Positions 26,101 to 33,465 of a stretch of 40,633 bases of DNA are shown here, piece by piece. Where the stretch lies: positions 1 through 40,633 of IMG/VR virus record IMGVR_UViG_3300028590_000046. The stretch is one strand, 5' to 3'. The notes under the pieces are model-generated. The model was not told the DNA's origin and did no database searches. It worked only from the letters and a program-made list of their open reading frames with translations. The stretch is from a virus. Positions within the stretch are counted from its first letter, which is position 1. Every line of letters starts with the position of its first letter. The position numbers and the translations under genes are program-made.

Positions 26101-26403
26101 CTACTCCTTCTTGCTGACGGCCTTTTTGATCTTCTCAAGTCCGCTTTTTTTCAAGCCCGCGGCCGTCTTAAGGTCCTGCTTTGGTGGTCCGGTCGGATCT
26201 GGCTCCGAATCTGGAGTGACCTGGGAAACAAACTCCTCCACCGTTAAGTCGCAGGGTATTCCCATTTCCTCGAAGTGATCGCGAAGTAAGCGCTCTACCA
26301 AGTTTGACATGTCTGTTCCGTTTTGGTCGGCCCAACTCTTGGAAATGCCCACGATCTTCTTGGGCAAAGTTATATTCACGGCCGGTCTATTTGGATTTGC
26401 CAT
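26101..26403 (-). CDS. Ribbon-helix-helix regulator, leftward member of the switch
   Basis: 100 aa from ATG at 26403; a second ATG at 26409 adds MR. NRPAVNITLPKKIVGISKSW followed by SNLVERLLRDHFEEMGI is a CopG/Arc-type ribbon-helix-helix core; the rest is a polar tail. It shares the pattern (strand, helix, S-x-LVE-x-L) with the divergent protein at 26504. The start codon lies within an operator that is repeated at the start of the other gene. Likely repressor or antagonist in the lysogeny decision. Confidence 0.7.
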   Translation of the reverse strand: MANPNRPAVNITLPKKIVGISKSWADQNGTDMSNLVERLLRDHFEEMGIPCDLTVEEFVSQVTPDSEPDPTGPPKQDLKTAAGLKKSGLEKIKKAVSKKE

Positions 26404-26504
26404 GCGCATAACGTGCGCAGATTCACGACATGCAATCAACAAAAATCGCGCATAATGCAAAAATTCGATTGACGTATGCGGATGGCATGCGCATAGTTTG
26501 CGCA
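26402..26504. promoter_or_regulatory. Divergent operator-promoter region with three GCGCATA sites
   Basis: ATGCGCATAACGTGCGCA (26402-26419) and ATGCGCATAGTTTGCGCA (26487-26504) overlap the two start codons, and a half site GCGCATAA lies at 26448-26455. A rightward promoter is visible: TTGACG (26469-26474), 17 bp, CATAGT (26492-26497), placing transcription start at about the ATG itself. Confidence 0.7.
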
Positions 26505-26698
26505 TGGCAACAAAAGCAACTCAGCGAGAAGCCCTCAACCTCTCCATTCACCCCAGCGTTATCGAAAAAGCAAAAACCCTTGCCGATTCACTGCCCCGGG
26601 AAAGCGTTTCCAGTCTGGTGGAAAAACTTCTAATCAAGCACCTCCAGAAAGAAGGCGTTTCCGTCGCCCCTCAGAAGAACCGGAAGATCAACAAGTAG
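26504..26698 (+). CDS. Ribbon-helix-helix regulator, rightward member of the switch
   Basis: 64 aa from ATG 26504; an upstream in-frame TTG at 26498 is unlikely. REALNLSIHPSVIEKAKTLA and SSLVEKLLIKHLQKEG form a ribbon-helix-helix core. It is smaller than its divergent partner, like Cro against CI. The promoter spacing suggests a leaderless mRNA. The operator covers its -10 and start codon, so it should be repressed by itself, its partner, or both. Confidence 0.7.
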   Translation: MATKATQREALNLSIHPSVIEKAKTLADSLPRESVSSLVEKLLIKHLQKEGVSVAPQKNRKINK

Positions 26699-26708
26699 GG
26701 GCGGGAGC

Positions 26709-26918
26709 ATGGATTCAATGCCCGTCCTCCCGGCCTGCATGAGTATCAAAACGGCCGCCCGGTTTCTCGATATGAGTCCTCGCGCTTTCCATCGCCTCAA
26801 GTTCGCGGGTTTCAAGGTCGGGGGGCTGACCCGCTACGAGACCGCAATGCTTCAGCGCTGGGTCCGCGATCAGGCGTCCGAATCCGCAGCCGAACGCGAC
26901 CTAGCCCGCCGCAGGTAA
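26709..26918 (+). CDS. Small HTH protein, excisionase-like
   Basis: 69 aa (or 66 from ATG 26718). SIKTAARFLDMSPRAFHRLK is a MerR/excisionase-style winged helix, followed by a basic tail (AERDLARRR). Ribosome site GGGAG before the ATG. Located 10 nt after the switch gene, where early regulators or Xis are expected. Confidence 0.6.
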   Translation: MDSMPVLPACMSIKTAARFLDMSPRAFHRLKFAGFKVGGLTRYETAMLQRWVRDQASESAAERDLARRR

Positions 26919-26932
26919 CCACCACGCACCCA

Positions 26933-27145
26933 ATGAAAATCTCATTCCGCGCAGCGTCCAAATACTCAGCCTTCGGGAACTTCCTCTATCTGTCCCGCTG
27001 GATCGCGTTTCTCCGCAAAAGCGTGGCGTGGCATCTCCGGCAGCGCAATGACGCCGAGATGGACGCATACGGGCTCGCGTATCGCCTGCGCCTCCAATCC
27101 GCACTCCAGCGCCGCCGGTCCTGCCTCTCGGGCCTTCAAGCCTAA
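26933..27145 (+). CDS. Small basic protein
   Basis: 70 aa, rich in R, F, Y and L (YSAFGNFLYLSRWIAFLRKS). No family recognised. It follows the HTH gene by 14 nt in the early rightward operon. No ribosome site is visible, so the call rests on spacing. Confidence 0.4.
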   Translation: MKISFRAASKYSAFGNFLYLSRWIAFLRKSVAWHLRQRNDAEMDAYGLAYRLRLQSALQRRRSCLSGLQA

Positions 27146-27188
27146 ATCCCAGCCCCTCAAGACCAGATCGCGCCCAAAAATAATCACC

Positions 27189-27368
27189 ATGAAACGCACC
27201 TACTCCACATTTCAAATCCTCATCACTTGCTTCGAATGCATCCCTCTTGATCGCCGGACTCTGCGCGACGCGATCCGCCGTGGTGATGACGCCCTTGCTC
27301 TCTGGGCTCGCCTGCACATCCAGCAATGGCGCGGCATGAGGGCGCAAACGCTCCGGAGGCTCGTCTAA
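27189..27368 (+). CDS. Small early protein
   Basis: 59 aa from ATG 27189 (MKRTYSTFQILITCFECIPL). The end is basic (QQWRGMRAQTLRRLV). No family recognised. Spaced 43 nt after the previous small gene and 13 nt before the next. Confidence 0.45.
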   Translation: MKRTYSTFQILITCFECIPLDRRTLRDAIRRGDDALALWARLHIQQWRGMRAQTLRRLV

Positions 27369-27381
27369 CAATTTCCGCACC

Positions 27382-27633
27382 ATGACTCCAAAATTCATCA
27401 TCTCCCTTGAGCGCGCCCCCGACTACGCGCCGCACTACGTCGCCGAATCTGGCGTGATCGCGGCCGGCGACGCTAACCGCAACTTCGACAAGGCGAAGAA
27501 ATTCGACACCGGCCCCGAGGCGGAAGCGTTCGCGAAGAAGCATTATCCCGAGTGGAGCCGGATCACGAATTATTGCGGCGTCTGGTTTCAGGAAGAGTTC
27601 GCAAGGAGCAAATCTGTGGAGGTGGCGGGATGA
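27382..27633 (+). CDS. Small early protein
   Basis: 83 aa, MTPKFIISLERAPDYAPHYV. A mixed alpha/beta sequence ending in a basic-acidic stretch. ATGA overlap with the next gene indicates a real, co-translated gene. Function unknown. Confidence 0.5.
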   Translation: MTPKFIISLERAPDYAPHYVAESGVIAAGDANRNFDKAKKFDTGPEAEAFAKKHYPEWSRITNYCGVWFQEEFARSKSVEVAG

Positions 27634-27983
27634 GCGTGCAGCACACGCCGGGTCCGTGGCGCTGGGAGCAGATCAAGGAGGGATATGCGCGCCTTGTCAG
27701 CGAGACTCCAGAGGTCAACGAATTTTCGCCCACTGGATCCATATTCCCAAGCGTCCTGACAGTGGACTACGCGTGGAACGGATATACGCGAATAGAATCA
27801 TTTGCGGAAATCTCCGAAGCTGACGCCCGCCTGATCGCCGCCGCGCCTGAGCTGCTTGACTGCCTGATCCACCTTCAGCAGCGCGATTGGTTCAAGGACG
27901 GATTGACTGGCGAAGTCGTTTGCATCCTGGACGCTGACAAGGTTCGCGCCGCCATCGCCAAAGCGAAAGGGGAAGCAAAATGA
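27630..27983 (+). CDS. Phage protein with HTPGPW start
   Basis: 117 aa from ATG 27630. The opening MSVQHTPGPWRWEQI is a hallmark of a widespread but uncharacterised group of phage accessory proteins. The C-terminal half ISEADARLIAAAPELLDCLI is also typical of the group. Overlaps the genes on both sides by 4 nt. Confidence 0.65.
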   Translation: MSVQHTPGPWRWEQIKEGYARLVSETPEVNEFSPTGSIFPSVLTVDYAWNGYTRIESFAEISEADARLIAAAPELLDCLIHLQQRDWFKDGLTGEVVCILDADKVRAAIAKAKGEAK

Positions 27984-28240
27984 CCGCCCCGCAAATCCTC
28001 TCCATCGCGTTCATCTTGCTCCTCTGCGTGCCGGTCTTCGCCTGGATCGCAAGCATGGTCACGCCGAAATGGCTGGCCGCGGTCATCGTCCTTCTCGGCC
28101 TCGCGACGGCCTTTGCTTGGTTCGTCCATGAGCCTGAGGCGGCGCACGATTTTCCTGACCTCGAAGACATGACGCTTTGCGCGCCAGTCAGCGAGAAGCC
28201 CCAAACCAACGCAATTCCCGACATCACCGACTTCAAATGA
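27980..28240 (+). CDS. Small membrane protein 1
   Basis: 86 aa with two membrane segments (ILSIAFILLLCVPVFAWIA and WLAAVIVLLGLATAFAWF) and an acidic tail. It is the first of three overlapping or near-overlapping tiny membrane genes. Superinfection exclusion is a common role for such proteins; this is inference. Confidence 0.55.
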   Translation: MTAPQILSIAFILLLCVPVFAWIASMVTPKWLAAVIVLLGLATAFAWFVHEPEAAHDFPDLEDMTLCAPVSEKPQTNAIPDITDFK

Positions 28241-28413
28241 TCACCCTCCTCCAGCTCTCCGGCCTCTGCGCATTCTTGGCCCTCTTCGGTTGGGCCATCA
28301 CATTCCTCGAGCGCCGCTACCGCGACCAGCAATGGCGCGAATACCTGCACGGTGATGGCGGCGTAATTGCTCCTGATGGTCGGGACCTACACGGGAATCG
28401 GGCAAAGAAATGA
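28237..28413 (+). CDS. Small membrane protein 2
   Basis: 58 aa from ATG 28237. One membrane helix (LLQLSGLCAFLALFGWAITF) then a basic tail (RRYRDQQW). ATGA overlap with the preceding gene and with the next. Confidence 0.55.
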   Translation: MITLLQLSGLCAFLALFGWAITFLERRYRDQQWREYLHGDGGVIAPDGRDLHGNRAKK

Positions 28414-28496
28414 AACCCTTCGGCGTCACCGCCTTCCTGATCGTCATGGGCGGAATTATCGCGGTGCTCGTGACGCTGATTTGCCCGGGACACTAA
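28410..28496 (+). CDS. Small membrane protein 3
   Basis: 28 aa, ATG 28410 to TAA 28494-28496, MKPFGVTAFLIVMGGIIAV then LVTLICPGH. A single membrane helix. ATGA overlap with the preceding gene suggests it is translated. Confidence 0.5.
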   Translation: MKPFGVTAFLIVMGGIIAVLVTLICPGH

Positions 28497-28513
28497 TCAT
28501 AATTTTTCCAAAT

Positions 28514-28635
28514 GAGCGCGTGGCGAAATAAGAGCAGATGCACCCCCACCAAGGGGCATGGCCAACCTGACGCCGGCGGGGCTGGTCACGTGTTGCAACA
28601 CGTAATTGCGGGTTCGAATCCTGCCGCGCTCACCA
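28514..28635 (+). tRNA. tRNA-like element, 122 nt with an insertion
   Basis: A 7-bp acceptor stem pairs exactly (GAGCGCG with CGCGCTC), followed by A and CCA. A normal T arm is present (GCGGG, TTCGAAT, CCTGC). The 5' part has U8/G9 and a D-arm like GCGAAAT...GATGC. An arm ACGTG-TTGCAA-CACGT plus a 4-nt variable loop sits where the anticodon arm belongs; it would show UGC but has 6 loop bases, not 7. Between D arm and this arm lie about 46 extra bases with their own hairpins. Without them the length is 76 nt. Functional tRNA, intron-like insertion or remnant: undecided. Confidence 0.5.
28588..28603. repeat. 16-bp perfect palindrome in the tRNA-like element
   Basis: ACGTGTTGCAACACGT. It forms the putative anticodon arm of the tRNA-like element and contains a TTGCAA core by itself. 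Confidence 0.6.
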
Positions 28636-28742
28636 CTTCCCCGCGCCCCGACTGGCACTCCGGCAGTATGGCCAGCCCAAAACGCGAGGGGCGCGGGACT
28701 GATCTCTAACAAAAACTCCAACTCCTTTTAGCAAAAACCCCA

Positions 28743-29726
28743 ATGAAAACCATCATTGTCAAAACCCAAGCAGAGCTCGACGCGCTTCCGGACTCGTTTT
28801 CGGAATTCACCATCATCGAAATTCGCTCCGATCCTGGCGTCTGGATCTCGGTAACTAAGGCCCGGGGATCGTCCCACGTCGTGGCCTGGGGATCGTCCCA
28901 CGTCGAGGCCTGGGGATCGTCCCACGTCGAGGCCTGGGGATCGTCCCACGTCGAGGCCTGGGGATCGTCCCACGTCGTGGCCTGGGGATCGTCCCACGTC
29001 GTGGCCCGGGAATCGTCCCACGTCGAGGCCTGGGGATCGTCCCACGTCGAGGCCTGGGGATCGTCCCACGTCGAGGCCTGGGGATCGTCCCACGTCGTGG
29101 CCCGGGAATCGTCCAGCGTCGTGGCCTGGGAATCGTCCAGCGTCGTGGCATGGGAATCGTCCCGCGTCGAGGCCTGGGGATCGTCCCGCGTCGTGGCCTG
29201 GGAGAATGTCTCCGTGCACGTTCAATCGGAATTCTCAAATGTGGATCTGATGGGCTTCGCGGTCGCGATGGTGCTCGCTGTCGGTTCCAAGCTAGTCAGC
29301 GCGAAATCCAAAACCGCAACCATCATCCGGCCGCCTGAACCTGAATGGACAGTTGACGGCTGGCTTGATCGCCACGGCGTCAAGAAAACCAAGGGCGCAG
29401 TTATTTTGTTCAAGCGCGCTTCTAAGGATTTCAAGACTCAAGAAGGAACACCGAACGAAACGCTTTGGACCCCAGGAACAGCGCAGGATCATCCGGCGTG
29501 GGAACCAAGCTCCAGAGAGTGCGGCGCCGGGAAATTCCACGCCTGCCCGCGGCCTTATTTCTGCGACGAATTCCGAAGCGACCCCGATGACGTTTACGTT
29601 GCGATTGAGGTCAAGGTGAAGGACCTGGCTTGCTGGCCGCGTCCTGAATACCCGCACAAGATCGCCTTTCGATCCGGGAAAATTCTGCACGTCTGCAACC
29701 GATTTGGTGAGGAGGTCAAAGCCTAA
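28743..29726 (+). CDS. Protein with fifteen 8-residue repeats and a DUF7666-like C-terminus
   Basis: 327 aa. Residues 1-39 are a leader, residues 40-159 are about fifteen copies of an octapeptide A-W-G-S-S-H-V-E (variants R for W, E for G, S or R for H, V for E). Residues 195-327 form a compact domain (EWTVDGWLDRHGVKKTKGAV; RYF-like blocks, CGAGKFHACPRP, YVAIEVKVKDL). The repeats should stack into a beta-solenoid. The DNA repeats are 24 bp and nearly identical, so copy number may change. Function unknown. Confidence 0.75.
   Translation: MKTIIVKTQAELDALPDSFSEFTIIEIRSDPGVWISVTKARGSSHVVAWGSSHVEAWGSSHVEAWGSSHVEAWGSSHVVAWGSSHVVARESSHVEAWGSSHVEAWGSSHVEAWGSSHVVARESSSVVAWESSSVVAWESSRVEAWGSSRVVAWENVSVHVQSEFSNVDLMGFAVAMVLAVGSKLVSAKSKTATIIRPPEPEWTVDGWLDRHGVKKTKGAVILFKRASKDFKTQEGTPNETLWTPGTAQDHPAWEPSSRECGAGKFHACPRPYFCDEFRSDPDDVYVAIEVKVKDLACWPRPEYPHKIAFRSGKILHVCNRFGEEVKA
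28860..29219 (+). repeat. 24-bp coding tandem repeat, about 15 copies
   Basis: Unit GCCTGGGGATCGTCCCACGT plus CGWG, in frame with the protein and without stops. The first ten copies are almost identical; the last four (28.1 to 29.2 kb side, from 29100) differ at more sites. Typical of slippage-driven expansion at one end. Confidence 0.85.
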
Positions 29727-29743
29727 TTCCCAAAAAGAAAAAC

Positions 29744-29771
29744 GCCCGCCGAGGCTGGAACCAAGGCGGGC
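29744..29771. terminator. GC-rich stem-loop before the recombination module
   Basis: GCCCGCC / GGCGGGC, 7-bp perfect stem with a 14-nt loop. A run of A precedes it, so it reads as a terminator with a T tract only on the minus strand. On the plus strand it may attenuate or protect the mRNA that follows. Confidence 0.45.
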
Positions 29772-29789
29772 ATTGAAACCACTAAGAAA

Positions 29790-30911
29790 ATGCAAGAAAC
29801 CACCCTGGCCCCTGTGCCGCAAGAAAAAACCGCCCCCGTGGAGGTTGTCACCGAAACCCCGAACCTCGATACGATGGAGCGCGCCGATACGCTCGTTGTC
29901 TGGAGCGAATACCGGAAGAAAATCGAAGCCCTCAAATCCTCCGTTGAAGCCGTCCTGGTCGCTGACCCGGCCTTAGCTTCCAGCGCGAAGATCGCCCGGG
30001 CAAATCGCCTCGAGCTACGTCAGATCCGCATTGCCGTCGAAAACAAGCGGAAGGAACTCGGCGAGGGATTGCTACGCAAAAAGCAGGCCATCGACGGATC
30101 CGCGAAGGAGATCAAGGAATTGATCGAGCCCTACGAAGAAAAGCTCCAGGCCATCGAGGATCATGCCGAAAATCTCGAAGCCGAGCGCCTGCGCCAGCTC
30201 GCCGCCGACCGGACCGCGGAACTCTCGAAATATACCGCGACTTCAAACGCTGTGAACTATGCAGCGCTGTCGGTTGAGGAATTCGAAACCATGCTGGCCG
30301 ACGCCAAGACGGTTTTCGAACTCAAACAGGCTGAAGCGAAGCGCGCCGAAGAAGCCCGCATCGCCAAGGAAAAGGCCGAGGCCGAGGAGCGGGAGCACGT
30401 CCGGCTGGAAAATGAGCGGCTGAAAAAGGAAGCCGAGGAGCGGGAGGCGGCGATTGCGGCCGAGCGCGCCAAGGTCGAGGCCGAAAAGAAGGCGGCCGAG
30501 GAAAAGGCCCGAAAGGAGCGCGAGGCCATCGAGGCGAAAGCACGCGCCGAACGCGAGGCCGCGGAAGCCAAGGCCCGTGCCGAGCGTGAGGAGGCCGAAA
30601 AGAAAGAGGCTGCCGAACGCGCCCGCCTCCGGGAGATCGCCGAGAAGGAACGCCAGGAGCGCGAAGCCCTGGAGGCGAAGATTGCCGCGGAAAAGAAGGC
30701 CGAAGCCGACCGGATCGCAGCCGAAGAAAAAGCCCGCCAGGAAGCCGCGCTGGCGCCTGATCGCGAAAAGCTCGCCGCCTTCGCCGCTGCGGTTCGCGCC
30801 CTTCCAGTTCCATCCATCACCAGCAAGCGAGGCCAAACGGTTATCGCTGAAAAAATCGAGGAGTTCGCCGCCTGGGTCGAAGCCGCATCCAAAAACCTCC
30901 GCGCCAAATAA
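29790..30911 (+). CDS. Coiled-coil protein (DUF1351-like)
   Basis: 373 aa. A conserved N-terminal part (about 30-130, with RKKIEALKSSVEAVLVADP and RQIRIAVENKRKELGEGL) resembles DUF1351-type phage proteins. Then comes a long K/E/A/R-rich coiled coil (about 165-320) and a C-terminal domain of about 50 residues. It comes first in the recombination module and 3 nt before the annealing-type gene, so it may be a scaffold or partner for it. Confidence 0.6.
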   Translation: MQETTLAPVPQEKTAPVEVVTETPNLDTMERADTLVVWSEYRKKIEALKSSVEAVLVADPALASSAKIARANRLELRQIRIAVENKRKELGEGLLRKKQAIDGSAKEIKELIEPYEEKLQAIEDHAENLEAERLRQLAADRTAELSKYTATSNAVNYAALSVEEFETMLADAKTVFELKQAEAKRAEEARIAKEKAEAEEREHVRLENERLKKEAEEREAAIAAERAKVEAEKKAAEEKARKEREAIEAKARAEREAAEAKARAEREEAEKKEAAERARLREIAEKERQEREALEAKIAAEKKAEADRIAAEEKARQEAALAPDREKLAAFAAAVRALPVPSITSKRGQTVIAEKIEEFAAWVEAASKNLRAK

Positions 30912-30914
30912 TTT

Positions 30915-31760
30915 ATGAGCACTGAACTTGTCACCACTGAAAAACAAACCAACCCGTTCGGCGCACCAGTCGCCCTGCGCGAATCACAAACCGCCCTCGG
31001 AGACGTTGAGCAATCCCGCGCCATCGCTGAAACGCAAGGCGCGATGGTCATCGCCAAGCGCTTTCCTCGCGATCAGAAAGCCGCATTCGACGCCATTATG
31101 AACGCCTGCGACCGACCCACACTGGCAGAGGGCGCCCTTTACTCCTACTCCCGCGGCGGGTCCGAAATCACCGGGCCGTCGATCCGCCTCGCGGAAGCCC
31201 TCGCGCAGAATTGGGGGAACATCCAATTCGGGATTCGCGAGCTCGAGCAGCGCGGCGCTGAATCCACCGTTGAGGCCTTCGCTTGGGACGTGGAAACGAA
31301 CACGCGCCAGGTCAAGACGTTCCAGGTGAAGCACGAGCGCCACACCAAGCAGGGCGCGAAGAAGCTGACCGATCCGCGCGACGTTTACGAACTCGTTGCC
31401 AATCAGGGAGCGCGCCGCCTCCGCGCCTGCATCCTTGGCGTCATTCCCGGAGACATCACGGAGGCCGCGGTGAAGCGCTGCGAATCGACACTCAAGGCAT
31501 CGGCCGACACCTCGCCGGAAGCCATGAAGAAGATGCTGGATGCGTTCGGTCCTTTCGGCGTCACGAAAGAGATGGTGGAAAAGAAGATCCAGCGCCGCCT
31601 TGATTCCATCCAGCCCGCCCAGGTCGTCGCCCTTAAGAAAATCTACGCGAGCCTTCGGGACGCCATGAGCGCGCCGGGTGACTGGTTCGACATTCCGAAG
31701 GAGTTGCCGAAGAACACGGAGCCCGCGACTGACCGCTTCGAGGAAGGAGCTGCCAAATGA
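30915..31760 (+). CDS. Putative single-strand annealing recombination protein
   Basis: 281 aa. It matches a conserved phage protein type with YSRGGSEITGPSIRLAEALA, NIQFGIRELEQ, VEAFAWDVETN, DPRDVYELVANQGARRLRAC and ILGVIPGDI, then helices with RRLDSIQPAQVV. I do not know a proven function for the group. Its place, with ATGA overlap to a YqaJ exonuclease and close to SSB, is where annealing recombinases sit. The 3' end carries NTEPATDRFEEG, similar to the tag elements seen later. Confidence 0.6.
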   Translation: MSTELVTTEKQTNPFGAPVALRESQTALGDVEQSRAIAETQGAMVIAKRFPRDQKAAFDAIMNACDRPTLAEGALYSYSRGGSEITGPSIRLAEALAQNWGNIQFGIRELEQRGAESTVEAFAWDVETNTRQVKTFQVKHERHTKQGAKKLTDPRDVYELVANQGARRLRACILGVIPGDITEAAVKRCESTLKASADTSPEAMKKMLDAFGPFGVTKEMVEKKIQRRLDSIQPAQVVALKKIYASLRDAMSAPGDWFDIPKELPKNTEPATDRFEEGAAK

Positions 31761-32410
31761 AAATCCTCCTCTGCGAGCAAGGCTCTGACGAGTGGCACAA
31801 GGAGCGGAACGGGCGCGCAACTGCCTCCCATGCGTCCGACATTATCACGCCGGCCAAAGGCGAGCTTTCGAAATCCGCGCAAAAATACATATGCGCCCTG
31901 ATCGCGGAATGCGGATGGAGCGGCGAGGACATCGAGGAATTTGAGACGCGAGCTATGAAGCGCGGCCACGAATTGGAGCCCATTGCCCGCGAGGCTTTCG
32001 AGGCGCAAACCGATCTCAAGGTTTCGACGGTCGGGCTGTGTGTCGCGGATGACAATATTTGCGCGTGCTCGCCGGATGGGCTGATCTATGTCGGCGAAAC
32101 GCTGGTTGCTGGTGTCGAAATCAAATGCCCGCTCAAGGCAACACACATGGAGTATCTCCTGAGTGGCGAGCTGCCTAGCGAATACAAGCCTCAGGTCCAT
32201 TGGTCGCTTGCTGTTACCGGACTGCCTGAGTGGCATTTCTGGGCTTTCCATCCATGCTACAAGCCATTGCACCTTGTTGTGCGTCGCGACGCCTACACCG
32301 CGAAGGTGGAAGCCGCGCAGGCTGAATTTGTGACCATGTATCGGGCTGCCTATGACGTGGCCAAGGTCCGCGCGTTCATCCCGGCTCAGTATTTGGAGGA
32401 GGCGGCGTAA
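31757..32410 (+). CDS. YqaJ-family viral recombinase exonuclease
   Basis: 217 aa. Lambda-exonuclease-like fold: GSDEWHKERNGRATASHAS at the start, MKRGHELEPIAREAFE, then SPDGLIYVGETLVAGVEIK with the D...E-x-K metal site (D in SPDG, E-I-K), and a PQVHW motif. Complete family motifs. Expected to resect DNA ends for the annealing protein upstream. Overlaps that gene by 4 nt. Confidence 0.92.
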   Translation: MKILLCEQGSDEWHKERNGRATASHASDIITPAKGELSKSAQKYICALIAECGWSGEDIEEFETRAMKRGHELEPIAREAFEAQTDLKVSTVGLCVADDNICACSPDGLIYVGETLVAGVEIKCPLKATHMEYLLSGELPSEYKPQVHWSLAVTGLPEWHFWAFHPCYKPLHLVVRRDAYTAKVEAAQAEFVTMYRAAYDVAKVRAFIPAQYLEEAA

Positions 32411-32413
32411 GTC

Positions 32414-32716
32414 ATGGCAAAATCGCAAAACAAGACGCGCGTCGCGCAACTCCGATCTCTCCTCGCGGAGCGCGGATCAGAATCTGCATTCCATGAAATG
32501 ACCGGGTTTAGCCGCTCATGGATCAAGAAGGCTTCCGCTGGGCTGATCCGAGTCACTCCTGAAAAGGCTTTCAAGTTGCAGGAACTCACAAAGATCAGCG
32601 CTCATTGGATTATGGGCGAGAGCGATCACTTGGATGGACGCGCGTCGCGGGTTGAAATCGCCGAAACTCTTATCGAGGACTACCGCAAATTTGTCTTCAA
32701 GCATCTCATTTCTTGA
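32414..32716 (+). CDS. Small HTH DNA-binding protein
   Basis: 100 aa. RSLLAERGSESAFHEMTGFS then SWIKKASAGLIRVTPEKAF reads as an XRE-like helix-turn-helix in which the second helix is basic. The end is helical (AETLIEDYRKFVFKHLI). It starts 3 nt after the exonuclease stop. Possible regulator of the recombination-replication operon. Confidence 0.55.
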   Translation: MAKSQNKTRVAQLRSLLAERGSESAFHEMTGFSRSWIKKASAGLIRVTPEKAFKLQELTKISAHWIMGESDHLDGRASRVEIAETLIEDYRKFVFKHLIS

Positions 32717-32718
32717 TT

Positions 32719-33141
32719 ATGCCGAACCTCAACAAAGTCATGCTCATCGGGAACGTCACGCGCGATCCCGAGGTGAAATACACTCCGAAGGGAACCGCAG
32801 TTTGCGAAGTCGGACTTGCGATCAATCGGAGCTGGAAGGACGACGGCGGCCAGAAGCGCGAGGAGACGACTTTCGTTGGCGTCACCTTCTGGGGTCGAAA
32901 CGCGGAAATTGCGGGCGAATACGCCAAAAAAGGCCGCCCTGTTTATGTCGAGGGCCGACTAACGCAGGAATCTTGGGACGATAAGACGACCGGGAAGAAG
33001 GTCACGAAAACCAAAGTCGTCGGCGAGCATTTGCAGCTTTTGGGCGGGAAGCCGAGCGGAGGCGATTCTGCTGCGACCCCAAGACCCGCCCAACCCCAGC
33101 GCCCGGCGAGCGCGCCGGATGACGATGATATTCCTTTTTAG
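32719..33141 (+). CDS. ssb: Single-stranded DNA-binding protein
   Basis: 140 aa from ATG 32719; an upstream TTG at 32713 overlaps the preceding stop and is unlikely. OB fold with NKVMLIGNVTRDPEVKYTP, FWGRNAEIAGEYAKKGRPVY and VEGRLTQESW, then a G/P/A-rich linker and the acidic tip DDDDIPF that recruits partner proteins. Complete and typical. Located in the recombination-replication module. Confidence 0.95.
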   Translation: MPNLNKVMLIGNVTRDPEVKYTPKGTAVCEVGLAINRSWKDDGGQKREETTFVGVTFWGRNAEIAGEYAKKGRPVYVEGRLTQESWDDKTTGKKVTKTKVVGEHLQLLGGKPSGGDSAATPRPAQPQRPASAPDDDDIPF

Positions 33142-33145
33142 TCAA

Positions 33146-33463
33146 ATGAAACCTGACTCCATATGCAAACATTGTCGGAAGCCGATTGGTAAGCATAACG
33201 CCATCACTCAAGCTTGCCCAATCAACCCCAAACGCTACGGCGCATTCTGGTCATACAGCACAACAACAATATTCGAGCCGCGAAAATCTAAGCAGTTCCA
33301 ATGCACGGAATGCGGCGGTGACGCCACTATCGGAATGAGCAACTTCCGGCATGTAGCGTCTGGCAGGCAGATTATCGGCAAGGATGAGCGGCTGTGTTTT
33401 CAATGCGGGAAAAAGCGCGGAATCGAAAGCCCGTTTCATCTCAATAAAAAGGAGGCAAAATAA
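33146..33463 (+). CDS. Small zinc-ribbon protein
   Basis: 105 aa from ATG 33146. Three Cys-x2-Cys pairs: CKHC, CTEC, CFQC, plus QACP. These fit two zinc-ribbon or knuckle sites. It has aromatic-rich sequence between them (GAFWSYSTTTIFEP). Role unknown; a nucleic-acid binding factor is likely. Confidence 0.55.
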   Translation: MKPDSICKHCRKPIGKHNAITQACPINPKRYGAFWSYSTTTIFEPRKSKQFQCTECGGDATIGMSNFRHVASGRQIIGKDERLCFQCGKKRGIESPFHLNKKEAK

Positions 33464-33465
33464 TA

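Noticed and set aside
28860-29219. CRISPR-like array of 24-bp repeats
   Set aside because: There are no spacers, the units are in frame and code for a regular octapeptide, and no cas genes are near.
30257-31057. Long minus-strand frames rich in S, A, R and F
   Set aside because: Mirror of the K/E/A coiled-coil gene; such low-complexity shadows are expected.
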